A DNA stretch of 14,935 bases from assembly GCA_004298625.1 (NCBI GenBank), contig SCSY01000312.1, positions 1-14,935 on the forward strand. Reading direction: 5' to 3'. The stretch comes from Nitrospirota bacterium (GTDB lineage: Bacteria > Nitrospirota > Thermodesulfovibrionia > Thermodesulfovibrionales > UBA1546). The notes under the pieces were generated by a model. It had not been told where the DNA came from, did no database searches, and saw nothing but the letters and a program-made list of their open reading frames with translations. This document shows positions 5,170 to 13,134 of this stretch, in pieces (positions within the stretch are counted from its first letter, which is position 1; each line of letters begins with the position of its first letter). The translations under genes and the position numbers were made by a program.

Positions 5170-7581
5170 TTAGACGTTTTCGACCATCTCCCAGACTCCG
5201 CAGGGGCAGACGCCCGCGCAGAAGCCGCAGCCAATGCACTTTTCGTCATCAACAACATACTCGTATGAGCCGCCTTCGTGATCAACCCTGCTTATAGCTC
5301 CCCAGTAACATGTTGCCTCGCACATATGGCAGTCTCTGCACGTTGCGCATGACATGCACTTTTCAGCCTCTTTTTCAGGGGTGAAGTCGCCTGCGCATGT
5401 GTCGTAGTATTCTGTCTTTATTTTTTCGTATGCTATGGGCTGTTTTATCTCAGGCCATCTTGGCGCATGCATAATCTGGTAATTGATATAGTCTGCCGCA
5501 AGCCTTCCGTGTCCGATTGCGTGTGTCACGAGACCCAGAGCCGTTGCATCTCCGATTGCATAGACCTTCACGTCCGATGTCTGGTAGTTTTCATTAACCT
5601 GGAGCCAGCCTTTTTCCGTATGAACAGAAGGCGGCAGGAAGTCGAGCATCGGTATATCGCCTATGGACATCACTACAAAATCGGCATCAATCGAAGAGCC
5701 GTCTTTGAAATAGAGCCTCTTTTCTTTCTTATCATATCTGTCGGTGAATCTGGGCCAGAGCACCTTTGTGCCCTTGGCGATGGCTATTCTCATCTCCTCG
5801 CCGAAGGCGGCAGGTTTCTGTATATCAACCGCAACAACAGATTCAGCGCCGTTGTTGAATGCCTCTGACGCAACATCCATTCCGACATTGCCGGCTCCGA
5901 TCACGACGACCTTCTTTCCTTTTAGCTCGGGCTTTTTGCCGAGGTTTATGTCCTTGAGAAAATCATATGCAGAGACTGTATCGTCAGAGCCCGGAAATGT
6001 TACCTTTCTCGGCTGGTGCGCTCCGCATGCAAGGACAACTATCTCGTGGTCCTTATATATCTGATTGAATTTATCCTTGTCCACTTTTGTGGAAAGATGC
6101 AGATTAATTCCGAGCTCTTTAAACCTCGATACCTCTTTTTCGAGAATCTCATGCGGAAGCCGCTCTCTCGGAATGCAGAGTTCGATCTTTCCTCCGAGTT
6201 TTTCCGTTGATTCATAAAGGTCAACATCATGCCCTTTTAACGCAAGCTGCCAGGCAGCGCTCATTCCCGCAGGGCCGCCGCCGATTACCGCAATCTTATG
6301 TCCTGTCGCTGCATTTTTTTTCGGGGTCGGCAGGTTAAGTGAAAGCTCGCCCATCTTATCTATGGCAAGGGGTTTGTCGAGTCTTGCCCTTGTGCAGGCC
6401 TGCATACAGAGGTTAGGGCATATCTCGCCGCAGACAGTTGCAGGCATAGGGCTGTATTTTAATACGAGTTCAAGTGCCTCATTAAGTTTGCCCTGTCTTA
6501 TCAGGGCAGCCCTCTTATGTGACGGTATATGAGTAGGACACGCATACGCGCATGGAGGCGCGAATTTCTCATTCGACCATACAGGCCTGTTTCTTCTTTC
6601 ATTTCCTGTTGTAATATAGGGTAGGAGTGAAAGCTCATGGCCGAGGTATTCCGCAAAAAGGCCGCCGCTTCCCACTGCTTTTTCCCACATGTTTTTCCTG
6701 AAATCGGCGGCAGGCATCTTGAGCCATTTTCTTCCGCGCTTTTCCTGGGGCGTGTATGAAACGAGTTTTTTCCAATCATCGGAAGACCTCGTGAGTTCGT
6801 CATAATACGATTGTCTTTCAATGGCTTCGAGGAATGGTTTCATGTTCGTCTTAAGCCATTCCCAGTCCTGTGGGGTAAGGTCAAGAAGCTTCACATCTTT
6901 TTCGCTGTAACCCTGGATAGGGCCCCTGAAATAAATGGCGCCGCCGACCATGCCCACGCACGGGCGGTAGCCGAGTATGTTTTTTGGATTACGCGGATTT
7001 ACTCCGCAGACAACGGCAATCCCGCCTGCCTTGAATTCGGCAAATGAATCTCCCACATTTCTGAAATACCATGACTGCGGAGGCTCAAATCTCGGGTTGT
7101 GTTTTGTCATAGTGTCGCATCTGGCGCCGCCGCTTCCCTGCACGTACAGGGTTCCTTGGGCAGCCGCATTCCAAGCTCCGTTTGTAGCGTCCCCGAGGAC
7201 AGTTATCTTTGCGCCGCAGTTAATCCAGCCGACGTCATCGGAAACGCTTCCCTTAACGAGTATCTCAGTGCCGGTCATTCCCATGCTTCCAAGCCTCTGG
7301 CCGACAGGGCCTTCGACTGTTATCTTTACTTTCTCGCCCCTCGGCCATATCCTTCCGCCGATGCCATGCTGTCCGTCAGAGGTTATATGAAGTTCCCTCG
7401 CCCCTTCCTGAACAGCGTGCTGTATCTGATCTTCAAGGATTCTCGAAGGGACTCTCTTGCCCTTTACAGTGCCGGGAATAACAACAGAATTAGCTGTCAG
7501 CTCTAAGCTTTCAGCTTTCAGCTTTTTCCTTTTGCTAATCGCTAATCGCTGACTGCTGATTGCTTTATTCTTAGCACGCAT
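5170..7581 (-). CDS. gltD: Glutamate synthase GXGXG domain fused to GltD-type oxidoreductase with ferredoxin clusters
   Basis: 803 residues, a fusion of two normally separate parts. Residues 33-235 form the GXGXG beta-helix domain of the large subunit (repeated G-x-x-G patterns such as GSMGMTG, GDATNGAW, VQGSGGARC). Residues about 330-430 are the cysteine-rich GltD N-terminal cluster (C344, C348, C384, C388, C392, C396). FAD binding GGGPAG is at 434-439 and pyridine-nucleotide binding GAGNVG at 562-567. The C-terminus has ferredoxin-like cysteines (C742 to C758 and C782 to C794). It would carry electrons from NAD(P)H or ferredoxin to the FMN subunit. The strand after the second nucleotide motif reads VAVDIQKP rather than the YRR of E. 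coli GltD, hinting at NADH. The ATG overlaps the previous stop by 11 bases (coupled translation). Residues about 6-31 derive from simple repeats. Confidence 0.9.
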   Translation of the reverse strand: MRAKNKAISSQRLAISKRKKLKAESLELTANSVVIPGTVKGKRVPSRILEDQIQHAVQEGARELHITSDGQHGIGGRIWPRGEKVKITVEGPVGQRLGSMGMTGTEILVKGSVSDDVGWINCGAKITVLGDATNGAWNAAAQGTLYVQGSGGARCDTMTKHNPRFEPPQSWYFRNVGDSFAEFKAGGIAVVCGVNPRNPKNILGYRPCVGMVGGAIYFRGPIQGYSEKDVKLLDLTPQDWEWLKTNMKPFLEAIERQSYYDELTRSSDDWKKLVSYTPQEKRGRKWLKMPAADFRKNMWEKAVGSGGLFAEYLGHELSLLPYITTGNERRNRPVWSNEKFAPPCAYACPTHIPSHKRAALIRQGKLNEALELVLKYSPMPATVCGEICPNLCMQACTRARLDKPLAIDKMGELSLNLPTPKKNAATGHKIAVIGGGPAGMSAAWQLALKGHDVDLYESTEKLGGKIELCIPRERLPHEILEKEVSRFKELGINLHLSTKVDKDKFNQIYKDHEIVVLACGAHQPRKVTFPGSDDTVSAYDFLKDINLGKKPELKGKKVVVIGAGNVGMDVASEAFNNGAESVVAVDIQKPAAFGEEMRIAIAKGTKVLWPRFTDRYDKKEKRLYFKDGSSIDADFVVMSIGDIPMLDFLPPSVHTEKGWLQVNENYQTSDVKVYAIGDATALGLVTHAIGHGRLAADYINYQIMHAPRWPEIKQPIAYEKIKTEYYDTCAGDFTPEKEAEKCMSCATCRDCHMCEATCYWGAISRVDHEGGSYEYVVDDEKCIGCGFCAGVCPCGVWEMVENV
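7491..7564. repeat. Short tandem repeat cluster translated as the N-terminus of the GXGXG-GltD fusion
   Basis: On the plus strand AGCTTTCAGCTTTCAGCTTT (7506-7525) and GCTAATCGCTAATCGCT (7534-7550) are tandem heptamers, flanked by related GCTGTCAGCT and GACTGCTGATTGCT. This kind of GCTGA/GATTAGC repeat is usually intergenic. Here it is read in frame on the minus strand, giving AISSQRLAIS and KLKAESLE, and adds about 26 residues before the conserved domain starts near residue 33. No later in-frame ATG exists before residue 100 and no GTG or TTG was found before the conserved domain, so the repeats must be translated if the gene is. Confidence 0.75.
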
Positions 7582-9238
7582 AATTTATTCCAAGCCTCTC
7601 TGCCATTGCCTTGTCATTTGTGCTTAAGCCGTCCGACATCCCTATCGGAAGCTCTGTGCTTCTCCCCATGGGAGCGAATATCTTTCTTAGTTCGACATCG
7701 GCAGCCTTAAAAACTTCTACAACGCGCTCTGCAACCCTGTCCGCATCAAGTCTTCGGTAGAGCTTTGGGTCCTGTGTTGTGATGCCCCTGGGGCATTTGC
7801 CTGTATTGCAGAGATTACACCGGTTCATTTCATCGCCGAAACAGTCCGTGGCGGTCTGCATTATATATTTTCCTATAGATACAGCGGATGCTCCGAGCAT
7901 AATAAGGGCTGCAGCATTTGCCGCGAGATTGCCTTTTTTCCCGACGCCTCCGGCTGCAATTATCGGAAGTTCATTCTGTTTCCCCTGCCTTACAAGGTCG
8001 AGATAGCACTCTCTGATATTCGATGCAATGGGATGTCCCATCTTATCCATCGAGACATTATACGCGGCGCCTGTGCCTCCGTCTTCGCCGTCTATCGAGA
8101 GCGCTGCGGCAAAAGGATTTCTTGCAAGGTTATTTAACACGGCGCGCGCTGTCCTTGTTCCCGAAATCTTTGGATAAACAGGAACCCTGAAACCCCATGC
8201 CATTGACATGGACTGGATCATCTTTGCAACCGCCTCTTCGATCGAATATTTGGTCTGGTGGGTCGGAGGAGATGCAAGGTCAACAAACTGGGGCACTCCC
8301 CTGATGCTTGCGATAAGCTTCAGGACTTTCTGCGCCATTAAAAGACCGCCGTCGCCCGGCTTTGCGCCCTGGCCGTATTTTATTTCTATAGCCGCGGGGT
8401 CCTCGACCATGTGGGGAAGGGCGTGGATAATCTCGTCCCATCCGAAATAACCCGATGCGATCTGTATGATGAAGTATTTGAGATACTTTGATCTCAAAAG
8501 CCGAGGAGGCATTCCACCCTCTCCGGAGCACATTACAACAGGCATTCCCTCAACCTCGTTGAGGTATGCAACGCCCATTGCAAAGCCCTCCCACGCCGGG
8601 GGAGAAAGCGCTCCGATCGACATGCTTCCAATCATTATCGGGTATATCTCACGCACAGGCGGTATGAATTTGCCGCTTTCTTTATCAACGACAAGCTGCC
8701 CATTCACCATTTTTAAAGGCAGCTCCTCAGGCGGGAGTATTCTGCCGAGCAGCGTCCTTACCCTGAACTCATGCCTTCCCGCATCGAGCGCCGGGTCTGT
8801 GAGCATCGAGATTCTCGTGAATTTGAGCCTGTCGAGCGTTGAGACAGCAGGGTCATTTCTCCTTCCGCCTCTCTTATATCCTTCTCCGCCTTTGTTTTTA
8901 TAATGGAGCAATTTGTTCTGGGGATTGAACTCGGGCTCTATCGCCTCATTCGGGCATACGAGCGTGCACGAGCCGCACCCCACGCAATAGCGTTCCATGT
9001 CGGTAACCTGTTCTACGACCTGGATAACCTTTCTCTCTGCCTTTGGAGCGGGAGCAGGGCCTTCGGAGACAACATACCTCTGGATTTTTACGGTGGCCTC
9101 TATCGCTTTGACAGGACAGACCGCCGTGCATCTTCCGCACCTCTTGCACCTGTCGTCGCGCCAGCGGACTATATATGGAAACTCTCTTAATGAGAGCTTG
9201 TGATTGTGGTCGAGTCTTAACCCTGAAGCTGGTTCCAT
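7571..9238 (-). CDS. gltB: Glutamate synthase FMN subunit with N-terminal double [4Fe-4S] ferredoxin domain
   Basis: 555 residues, corresponding to the central synthase domain of GltB with an extra ferredoxin module, as in archaeal-type glutamate synthases. Two ferredoxin motifs are complete: C31-x2-C34-x2-C37-x3-C41-P and C85-x2-C88-x2-C91-x3-C95-P. The FMN barrel shows PIMIGSMSIGALS (200-212), KYGQGAKPGDGG (287-298) and SIDGEDGGTGAA (381-392). The cysteines C474, C477 and C482 (RCNLCNTGKCPRGI) fit the [3Fe-4S] site. It condenses ammonia with 2-oxoglutarate and reduces the product to glutamate. The start ATG has AGGAGG a few bases upstream (near 9248) and overlaps the glutaminase gene's end by 22 bases; the next gene begins inside its stop. 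The ammonia must come from the upstream subunit. Confidence 0.93.
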   Translation of the reverse strand: MEPASGLRLDHNHKLSLREFPYIVRWRDDRCKRCGRCTAVCPVKAIEATVKIQRYVVSEGPAPAPKAERKVIQVVEQVTDMERYCVGCGSCTLVCPNEAIEPEFNPQNKLLHYKNKGGEGYKRGGRRNDPAVSTLDRLKFTRISMLTDPALDAGRHEFRVRTLLGRILPPEELPLKMVNGQLVVDKESGKFIPPVREIYPIMIGSMSIGALSPPAWEGFAMGVAYLNEVEGMPVVMCSGEGGMPPRLLRSKYLKYFIIQIASGYFGWDEIIHALPHMVEDPAAIEIKYGQGAKPGDGGLLMAQKVLKLIASIRGVPQFVDLASPPTHQTKYSIEEAVAKMIQSMSMAWGFRVPVYPKISGTRTARAVLNNLARNPFAAALSIDGEDGGTGAAYNVSMDKMGHPIASNIRECYLDLVRQGKQNELPIIAAGGVGKKGNLAANAAALIMLGASAVSIGKYIMQTATDCFGDEMNRCNLCNTGKCPRGITTQDPKLYRRLDADRVAERVVEVFKAADVELRKIFAPMGRSTELPIGMSDGLSTNDKAMAERLGINYAC

Positions 9239-10326
9239 ACCTTAACCTCCTCTGCTCCGGGTGAAATAATCACCATGTCGTATTTCATCGGGAATATATC
9301 CTTTGCCTTATTCCTCTCAGGCACTGCCTTGTCAACCCCGCACTCCTCCGACATCAGCGCATACTTGCCTTTAACGCCGCCGACTACCCCGGGCCTGAGC
9401 TTCTTTGAATCCTGGACCATAAAGCATGTTCCGTCGGGCGTGAACCCGATGACCATATTGGGGCCATCTATACAGAGCGGCCTCAAAGATTGTTTTATCA
9501 GCCCGAGCGCCCCGGCGTCTTTTCGTGCAGCCAGTTCGGATGACTTCAGGGGAGTGATGACGTCTTTATAATAATGCAGGGGGTACCCCAGATGCCTTGA
9601 AGAGTAGTGGAGAATATGCGTGAATACCTCGCTGTCGCTGTTGTATCCGGTATAGCCCGGAAATCCCCTGCTCATAAGGAATTCCCTTATCGGGACGAAT
9701 GCCGTATTTTCGCCGTTCGTCATCGAGCAATATCCCTGTATGAAGAAGGGGTGACACGCATAAAGGTATATGGCATAATTTGTGTTCTGTCTTCCCTGTG
9801 CAAACACTACTTTTGCCTTCAGGCCGTCCCTGTCCAGGCCGAAAAATTCGCCGAGTTCCAACGGGTCTCCGACCTCCTTAAGGGTAAGCACATCGGGATA
9901 AAAGGAGAATACGAATATGGATTCGTCGGGCTCGCCGATGCATCTGAGCGCAAGCCTCGTCTTCATCAGCAGGTCTTCCTTTTCCGCGAGAGGCTTATTC
10001 TTGTAAGGGACAGGGTAATCATAAGCTCTCGCAAAGTAATAATCTCGCGGGACTATTCCTTTTACTGGTTTTATCCTGGGGGTCCACACGTGTTTGAGCC
10101 TGAACCCATGTTTTTTCATGTAGTCGTCGAGCGTCCTGACGCCTTTCCTGGAACAGATGCCGGACATTACGGGATATTTTTTCAGTCCCTGGAATTCGCC
10201 TCCCAGGTCTTTAAGCGTGAGCCCGAGGCCCGAACCGTCGTGACCCTCCTTCATTGTTTCGAGGGCAAAGACGGTCTCCATCGGCGAAAAATATTTATTC
10301 GATGTTATAGCTGCAAGTCTGCACAT
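9217..10326 (-). CDS. Glutamate synthase glutaminase subunit (class II glutamine amidotransferase)
   Basis: 369 residues. It begins MCRLAAI: removal of Met exposes Cys2 as the N-terminal nucleophile of class II amidotransferases. Other family elements are HDGSGLG (29-35), GRQNTN (178-183, equivalent to the RFSTN region of GltB), the oxyanion-hole N204-G205 in TNGEN, and SDSE at 230-233. It hydrolyses glutamine and passes ammonia to the FMN subunit encoded next. In E. coli this domain is the N-terminus of one 1,500-residue GltB; here it stands alone, as in archaeal-type enzymes. First gene of the operon; the ribosome binding site is weak (AGGA about 12 bases upstream). Expression is probably controlled by the leader terminator at 10371-10415. 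Confidence 0.93.
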   Translation of the reverse strand: MCRLAAITSNKYFSPMETVFALETMKEGHDGSGLGLTLKDLGGEFQGLKKYPVMSGICSRKGVRTLDDYMKKHGFRLKHVWTPRIKPVKGIVPRDYYFARAYDYPVPYKNKPLAEKEDLLMKTRLALRCIGEPDESIFVFSFYPDVLTLKEVGDPLELGEFFGLDRDGLKAKVVFAQGRQNTNYAIYLYACHPFFIQGYCSMTNGENTAFVPIREFLMSRGFPGYTGYNSDSEVFTHILHYSSRHLGYPLHYYKDVITPLKSSELAARKDAGALGLIKQSLRPLCIDGPNMVIGFTPDGTCFMVQDSKKLRPGVVGGVKGKYALMSEECGVDKAVPERNKAKDIFPMKYDMVIISPGAEEVKVWNQLQG

Positions 10327-10370
10327 TTTCTTTGTCTGTCCTGCAAGTCGTATCCTTAATTTTTTTAGGT

Positions 10371-10415
10371 AAAAAAAGCGCCCCTACCACGCCCATATTC
10401 TGTGGTAGCAGACGC
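10371..10415 (-). terminator. Leader terminator (attenuator) upstream of the glutamate synthase operon
   Basis: On the minus strand GCGTCTGCTACCAC (10415-10402) pairs with GTGGTAGGGGCGC (10390-10378) around an 11-base loop and is followed by seven U (10377-10371). This is a textbook intrinsic terminator, but it lies about 45 bases before the first gene's start and about 20 bases after the predicted transcription start, so it would end transcription before the operon. An alternative stem, GCAGGCG (10436-10430) with CGUCUGC (10414-10408), uses the terminator's 5-prime arm and would prevent its formation. The ligand or protein that switches it is not evident; no known riboswitch consensus was recognised. 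Confidence 0.7.
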
Positions 10416-10443
10416 TAGTTAATCATTACCGCCTGCGCTGATT

Positions 10444-10476
10444 ATTATAATAAAAATTAAATGTGCTTTTTGTCAA
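10444..10476 (-). promoter_or_regulatory. Promoter of the glutamate synthase operon
   Basis: Minus-strand -35 TTGACA at 10476-10471, with -10 TATTAT at 10452-10447 (18-base spacer) or TATAAT at 10449-10444 (21-base spacer). Transcription would start near 10440, giving a leader of about 115 bases. It is divergent from the trxA promoter, with 31 bases between the two -35 boxes, where a shared regulator could bind. Confidence 0.75.
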
Positions 10477-10507
10477 ACGAGACGGCTCTGATTTAGGGAG
10501 AGCGACA

Positions 10508-10536
10508 TTGACAAAAGTTCGGATTAGAAATATAAT
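10508..10536 (+). promoter_or_regulatory. Consensus sigma70 promoter of trxA
   Basis: Both hexamers are perfect: TTGACA at 10508-10513 and TATAAT at 10531-10536, with the ideal 17-base spacer. Transcription would start near 10543, about 29 bases before the ATG. The sequence implies strong, constitutive expression of trxA and probably of the genes downstream. Confidence 0.88.
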
Positions 10537-10571
10537 TAAAAAATCTTTAACAATTTCAGAGGAGGTTCATA

Positions 10572-10904
10572 ATGGCAGAGGGAATAGTCGAGGTTACGAC
10601 TTCTACATGGGATAAAGAGGTTCTTCAGGACAAGGGATTGGTTATGATTGATTTTTGGGCTGTGTGGTGCGGGCCGTGCAGGATGATCGCGCCAACAGTT
10701 GAAGAGCTTGCAAAGGAATATGCCGGGAAGATAAAGGTCGCCAAGTTGAACACAGATGAAAACCCCGATATAGCGAGCAAATATAAGATAATGGGCATCC
10801 CGACTATCATGTTTTTTAAGGATGGCCAGAGGGTGGATCAGGTTGTCGGCGCAGTGCCCAAGAATCAGCTTAAATCCAAGATAGATTCCTTGCTCAGCGC
10901 CTAA
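10572..10904 (+). CDS. trxA: Thioredoxin
   Basis: 110 residues, normal thioredoxin length, with no signal peptide, so cytoplasmic. The active site WCGPC is at 32-36 and the cis-proline loop GIPT contains Pro77. The buried Asp is in MIDFWA (Asp27). It reduces protein disulfides with electrons from thioredoxin reductase (not in this window). GGAGGT at 10561-10566 is 5 bases before the ATG, and a consensus promoter lies upstream. It begins a run of same-strand genes that includes a lipoprotein thioredoxin 17 bases downstream. Confidence 0.96.
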   Translation: MAEGIVEVTTSTWDKEVLQDKGLVMIDFWAVWCGPCRMIAPTVEELAKEYAGKIKVAKLNTDENPDIASKYKIMGIPTIMFFKDGQRVDQVVGAVPKNQLKSKIDSLLSA

Positions 10905-10921
10905 GCCCCCGCTAAGATAAA

Positions 10922-11437
10922 ATGAAAAAGATTTTTTCAATTATTGTAATCGCATCTCTTTTAATCTTTGCCTCTTCATGCCAAAAAAAGGAGGGGGAAG
11001 TAGAGGTAGCTCCTCCCTCTAAGGGAGACATAGCGCCTGATTTTACGTTGAAACAAATAAACGGCAAAGCAGTTAGCCTTGCTGATTACAAAGGCAAGGT
11101 GGTCCTGGTCGAATTTTGGGCAACATGGTGTCCTCCGTGCAAGGAATTGGCTCCGATACTTAATGAAATCCATAAAAGATATAAGGATAAAGGGCTTGTA
11201 ATCCTGGCCCTTGTATCAGAAGACGAGGGGGAGGAAGCCATAACGTCTTTTATAAAGGAGCAAGGTATAACATATACCGTGGTTCTTGCCGACCAGCAGA
11301 CAACGAGACGCTACGGCATAAGCGGTATCCCTGCGAGTTTTGTAATCAATAAAGAGGGCAGGGTAGTAAATATGCACATGGGCAACACGCAGGGCATTAT
11401 GCAGGAGCTCGCGGTTGAAATAGAAGGATTGCTTTAG
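10922..11437 (+). CDS. TlpA/ResA-like thiol-disulfide oxidoreductase lipoprotein
   Basis: 171 residues. A lipoprotein signal (hydrophobic 5-17, then ASSC with Cys20) places it on the periplasmic side of a membrane. After a short linker the thioredoxin fold shows FWATWCPPC with C70 and C73, and the cis-proline in SGIPASF (Pro137). Proteins of this group reduce disulfides outside the cytoplasm, often for cytochrome c maturation, which fits the CxxCH protein at 176-1336; the link is inference. The gene lies 17 bases after trxA and 4 bases before ffh, with a weak ribosome binding site, so it is co-transcribed from the trxA promoter. Confidence 0.92.
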   Translation: MKKIFSIIVIASLLIFASSCQKKEGEVEVAPPSKGDIAPDFTLKQINGKAVSLADYKGKVVLVEFWATWCPPCKELAPILNEIHKRYKDKGLVILALVSEDEGEEAITSFIKEQGITYTVVLADQQTTRRYGISGIPASFVINKEGRVVNMHMGNTQGIMQELAVEIEGLL

Positions 11438-11441
11438 CTCC

Positions 11442-12764
11442 ATGTTCGAATCGCTTACCGAAAAACTCGAATCCATATTCAAAAAACTTCGCAGCCGGGG
11501 TTTGCTTAAAGAAGATGATGTTGATGCGGCCTTAAAAGAGGTCCGTCTTGCGCTTCTGGAGGCGGATGTAAATTTCAAGGTTGTGAAGGATTTCATACAG
11601 AAGGTCAAAGAAAAAGCCATCGGCAGAGAAGTCCTTGAAAGTCTTACTCCCGGGCAGCAGGTTATAAAGATAGTAAATGATGAACTCTGCGCGCTCCTCG
11701 GAGGCGCAAACAGCAGGATACAGCTTTCTCCAAACCCGCCTACTATAATCATGATGGTAGGATTGCATGGTTCGGGCAAGACAACTACCTCGGCAAAGCT
11801 TGCCGGTTTTTTCAGAAAAGAGGGCAGAAGGCCCATGCTTGTAGCAGCCGACCTTCAACGTCCCGCAGCAATAGAGCAGCTTATCACCCTCGGCTCTCAG
11901 ATAGACGTGCCGGTTTTCTATTCAAAAGACACGAAAGACCCGGTGGCTCTTTGCAGAGAATCCGTGAAAAAGGCAAAGATTGATGCAAGAGACATTTTAA
12001 TACTCGATACCGCAGGGAGGCTTCATATTGATGAAGGCCTTATGGCAGAGCTTAAAAATATAAGAGACGCTGTCTCTCCGAAAGAGGTTATATTTGTCGC
12101 TGATTCGATGACCGGGCAGGATGCCGTAAATATAGCAAAGAATTTCAATGACCAAATAGGGATTGACGGAATAATACTTACAAAGATGGACGGTGATGCC
12201 AGGGGCGGAGCAGCCATCTCCATCAGGGCTATCACGCAAAAGCCGCTTAAGTTTATCGGGGTAGGCGAAAAGGTTGATATGCTTGAGCCGTTCTATCCTG
12301 AAAGGGTTGCTTCGAGGATACTCGGAATGGGAGACATGCTCAGCCTGATAGAGCAGGCGCAGAAAACATTCGAGCAAAAAGAGGCCGAAAAACTTCAGGA
12401 AAAGATACTCGACGAATCATTCACCTTCGATGATTTAAAGGAGCAGTTGAAAAAAATCAGGAGCATGGGGCCGCTCGAAAATATTTTAAATATGATCCCC
12501 GGTATGGGCAATAAGATGAAGGGAGTTTCTGTAGACGGCAGGGAACTCGTAAAGACCGAGGCCGTAATAAACTCCATGACATCGGCTGAAAGAAAAAACC
12601 ACAACCTCTTAAACGGCAGCAGGAGGAAGAGGATTGCCATGGGAAGCGGCACAACAGCGGCAGACGTCAACAGGGTGGTCAAGCAGTATGTGGAATTAAA
12701 AAAGATGCTGAAAATGTTTAAAGGGAAAAAAGGAATAAGGCTTCCAAAGGGCTTGCCTTTCTGA
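11442..12764 (+). CDS. ffh: Signal recognition particle protein Ffh (SRP54)
   Basis: 440 residues. N domain about 1-90 (ALLEADVNFKVVKDF), then the GTPase G domain: G1 GLHGSGKTT at 107-115 (most Ffh have GLQGSGKTT), DLQRPAAIEQL at 137-147, G3 DTAGR at 189-193, G4 TKMDGDARGG at 247-256. The M domain (about 325-430) has the RNA-binding SRRKRIAMGSGTT (393-405) and is methionine-rich. It binds signal sequences of nascent membrane and secreted proteins with 4.5S RNA and delivers ribosomes to FtsY. The start lies 4 bases after the tlpA-like stop with no clear ribosome binding site, suggesting coupled translation. The 4.5S RNA gene and ftsY are not in this window. Confidence 0.97.
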   Translation: MFESLTEKLESIFKKLRSRGLLKEDDVDAALKEVRLALLEADVNFKVVKDFIQKVKEKAIGREVLESLTPGQQVIKIVNDELCALLGGANSRIQLSPNPPTIIMMVGLHGSGKTTTSAKLAGFFRKEGRRPMLVAADLQRPAAIEQLITLGSQIDVPVFYSKDTKDPVALCRESVKKAKIDARDILILDTAGRLHIDEGLMAELKNIRDAVSPKEVIFVADSMTGQDAVNIAKNFNDQIGIDGIILTKMDGDARGGAAISIRAITQKPLKFIGVGEKVDMLEPFYPERVASRILGMGDMLSLIEQAQKTFEQKEAEKLQEKILDESFTFDDLKEQLKKIRSMGPLENILNMIPGMGNKMKGVSVDGRELVKTEAVINSMTSAERKNHNLLNGSRRKRIAMGSGTTAADVNRVVKQYVELKKMLKMFKGKKGIRLPKGLPF

Positions 12765-12781
12765 TTTTCTGATTGGTGTTA

Positions 12782-12810
12782 TTGACAGTTTATAGTCTTT
12801 CTGATAAGCT
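12782..12810 (+). promoter_or_regulatory. Possible secondary promoter before rpsP
   Basis: TTGACA at 12782-12787 is perfect, but the -10 candidates (GATAAG at 12803-12808 or TAAGCT at 12805-12810) match poorly. It lies in the 88-base gap between ffh and rpsP and could add extra rpsP transcription. Confidence 0.35.
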
Positions 12811-12852
12811 TAAAAGTCGGAATAGTTTCAGATTAAATGAGGAGGTGAAGTT

Positions 12853-13089
12853 TTGGTTAAGATCAGATTAAGGAGATTAGGCGCCCATAAGAGACCTTTC
12901 TACAGGCTGGTAGTTGTCGATTCAAGGACTAAAAGGAATGGGCCTTTTATAGAGATCCTCGGGACATACGACCCGCTTAAGGAGCCTTCCGAGATAAAAG
13001 TGAACTTAGAGAAGGCCAGGCTTTGGTTGCAAAAAGGAGCGCAGACTACCGATATTACTAAAAAGCTGTTGCAAAGGGCTGGACTATAA
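12853..13089 (+). CDS. rpsP: Ribosomal protein bS16
   Basis: 78 residues, slightly short but within the family range. The N-terminus VKIRLRRLGAHKRPFYRLVV and the following DSRTKRNGPFIEILGTYDP are highly conserved bS16 features. It is a small-subunit protein needed for 30S assembly. The start is TTG at 12853, preceded by GGAGGT at 12841-12846 (6-base spacing); no in-frame ATG fits the conserved N-terminus. ffh, rpsP and khpA in this order is a classical bacterial arrangement. Confidence 0.96.
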   Translation: MVKIRLRRLGAHKRPFYRLVVVDSRTKRNGPFIEILGTYDPLKEPSEIKVNLEKARLWLQKGAQTTDITKKLLQRAGL

Positions 13090-13134
13090 CTCTGCGAGTC
13101 GTAGCCGGTCTGAATTCCTATGGAGGTGGAGAAG

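Noticed and set aside
10341..10357. AGGATAC and GACAGAC words in the glutamate synthase leader resembling the arms of the repeat at 3299-3416
   Set aside because: The match is only 7 bases and is not arranged as an inverted repeat, so it is probably chance.
9607..10359. 250-codon plus-strand open frame opposite the glutaminase gene
   Set aside because: The minus strand encodes a conserved glutamine amidotransferase; the plus frame has no family features.
13120..13134. Upstream ATG for khpA
   Set aside because: It overlaps the ribosome binding site that serves ATG 13135 and would make the protein longer than the family norm.
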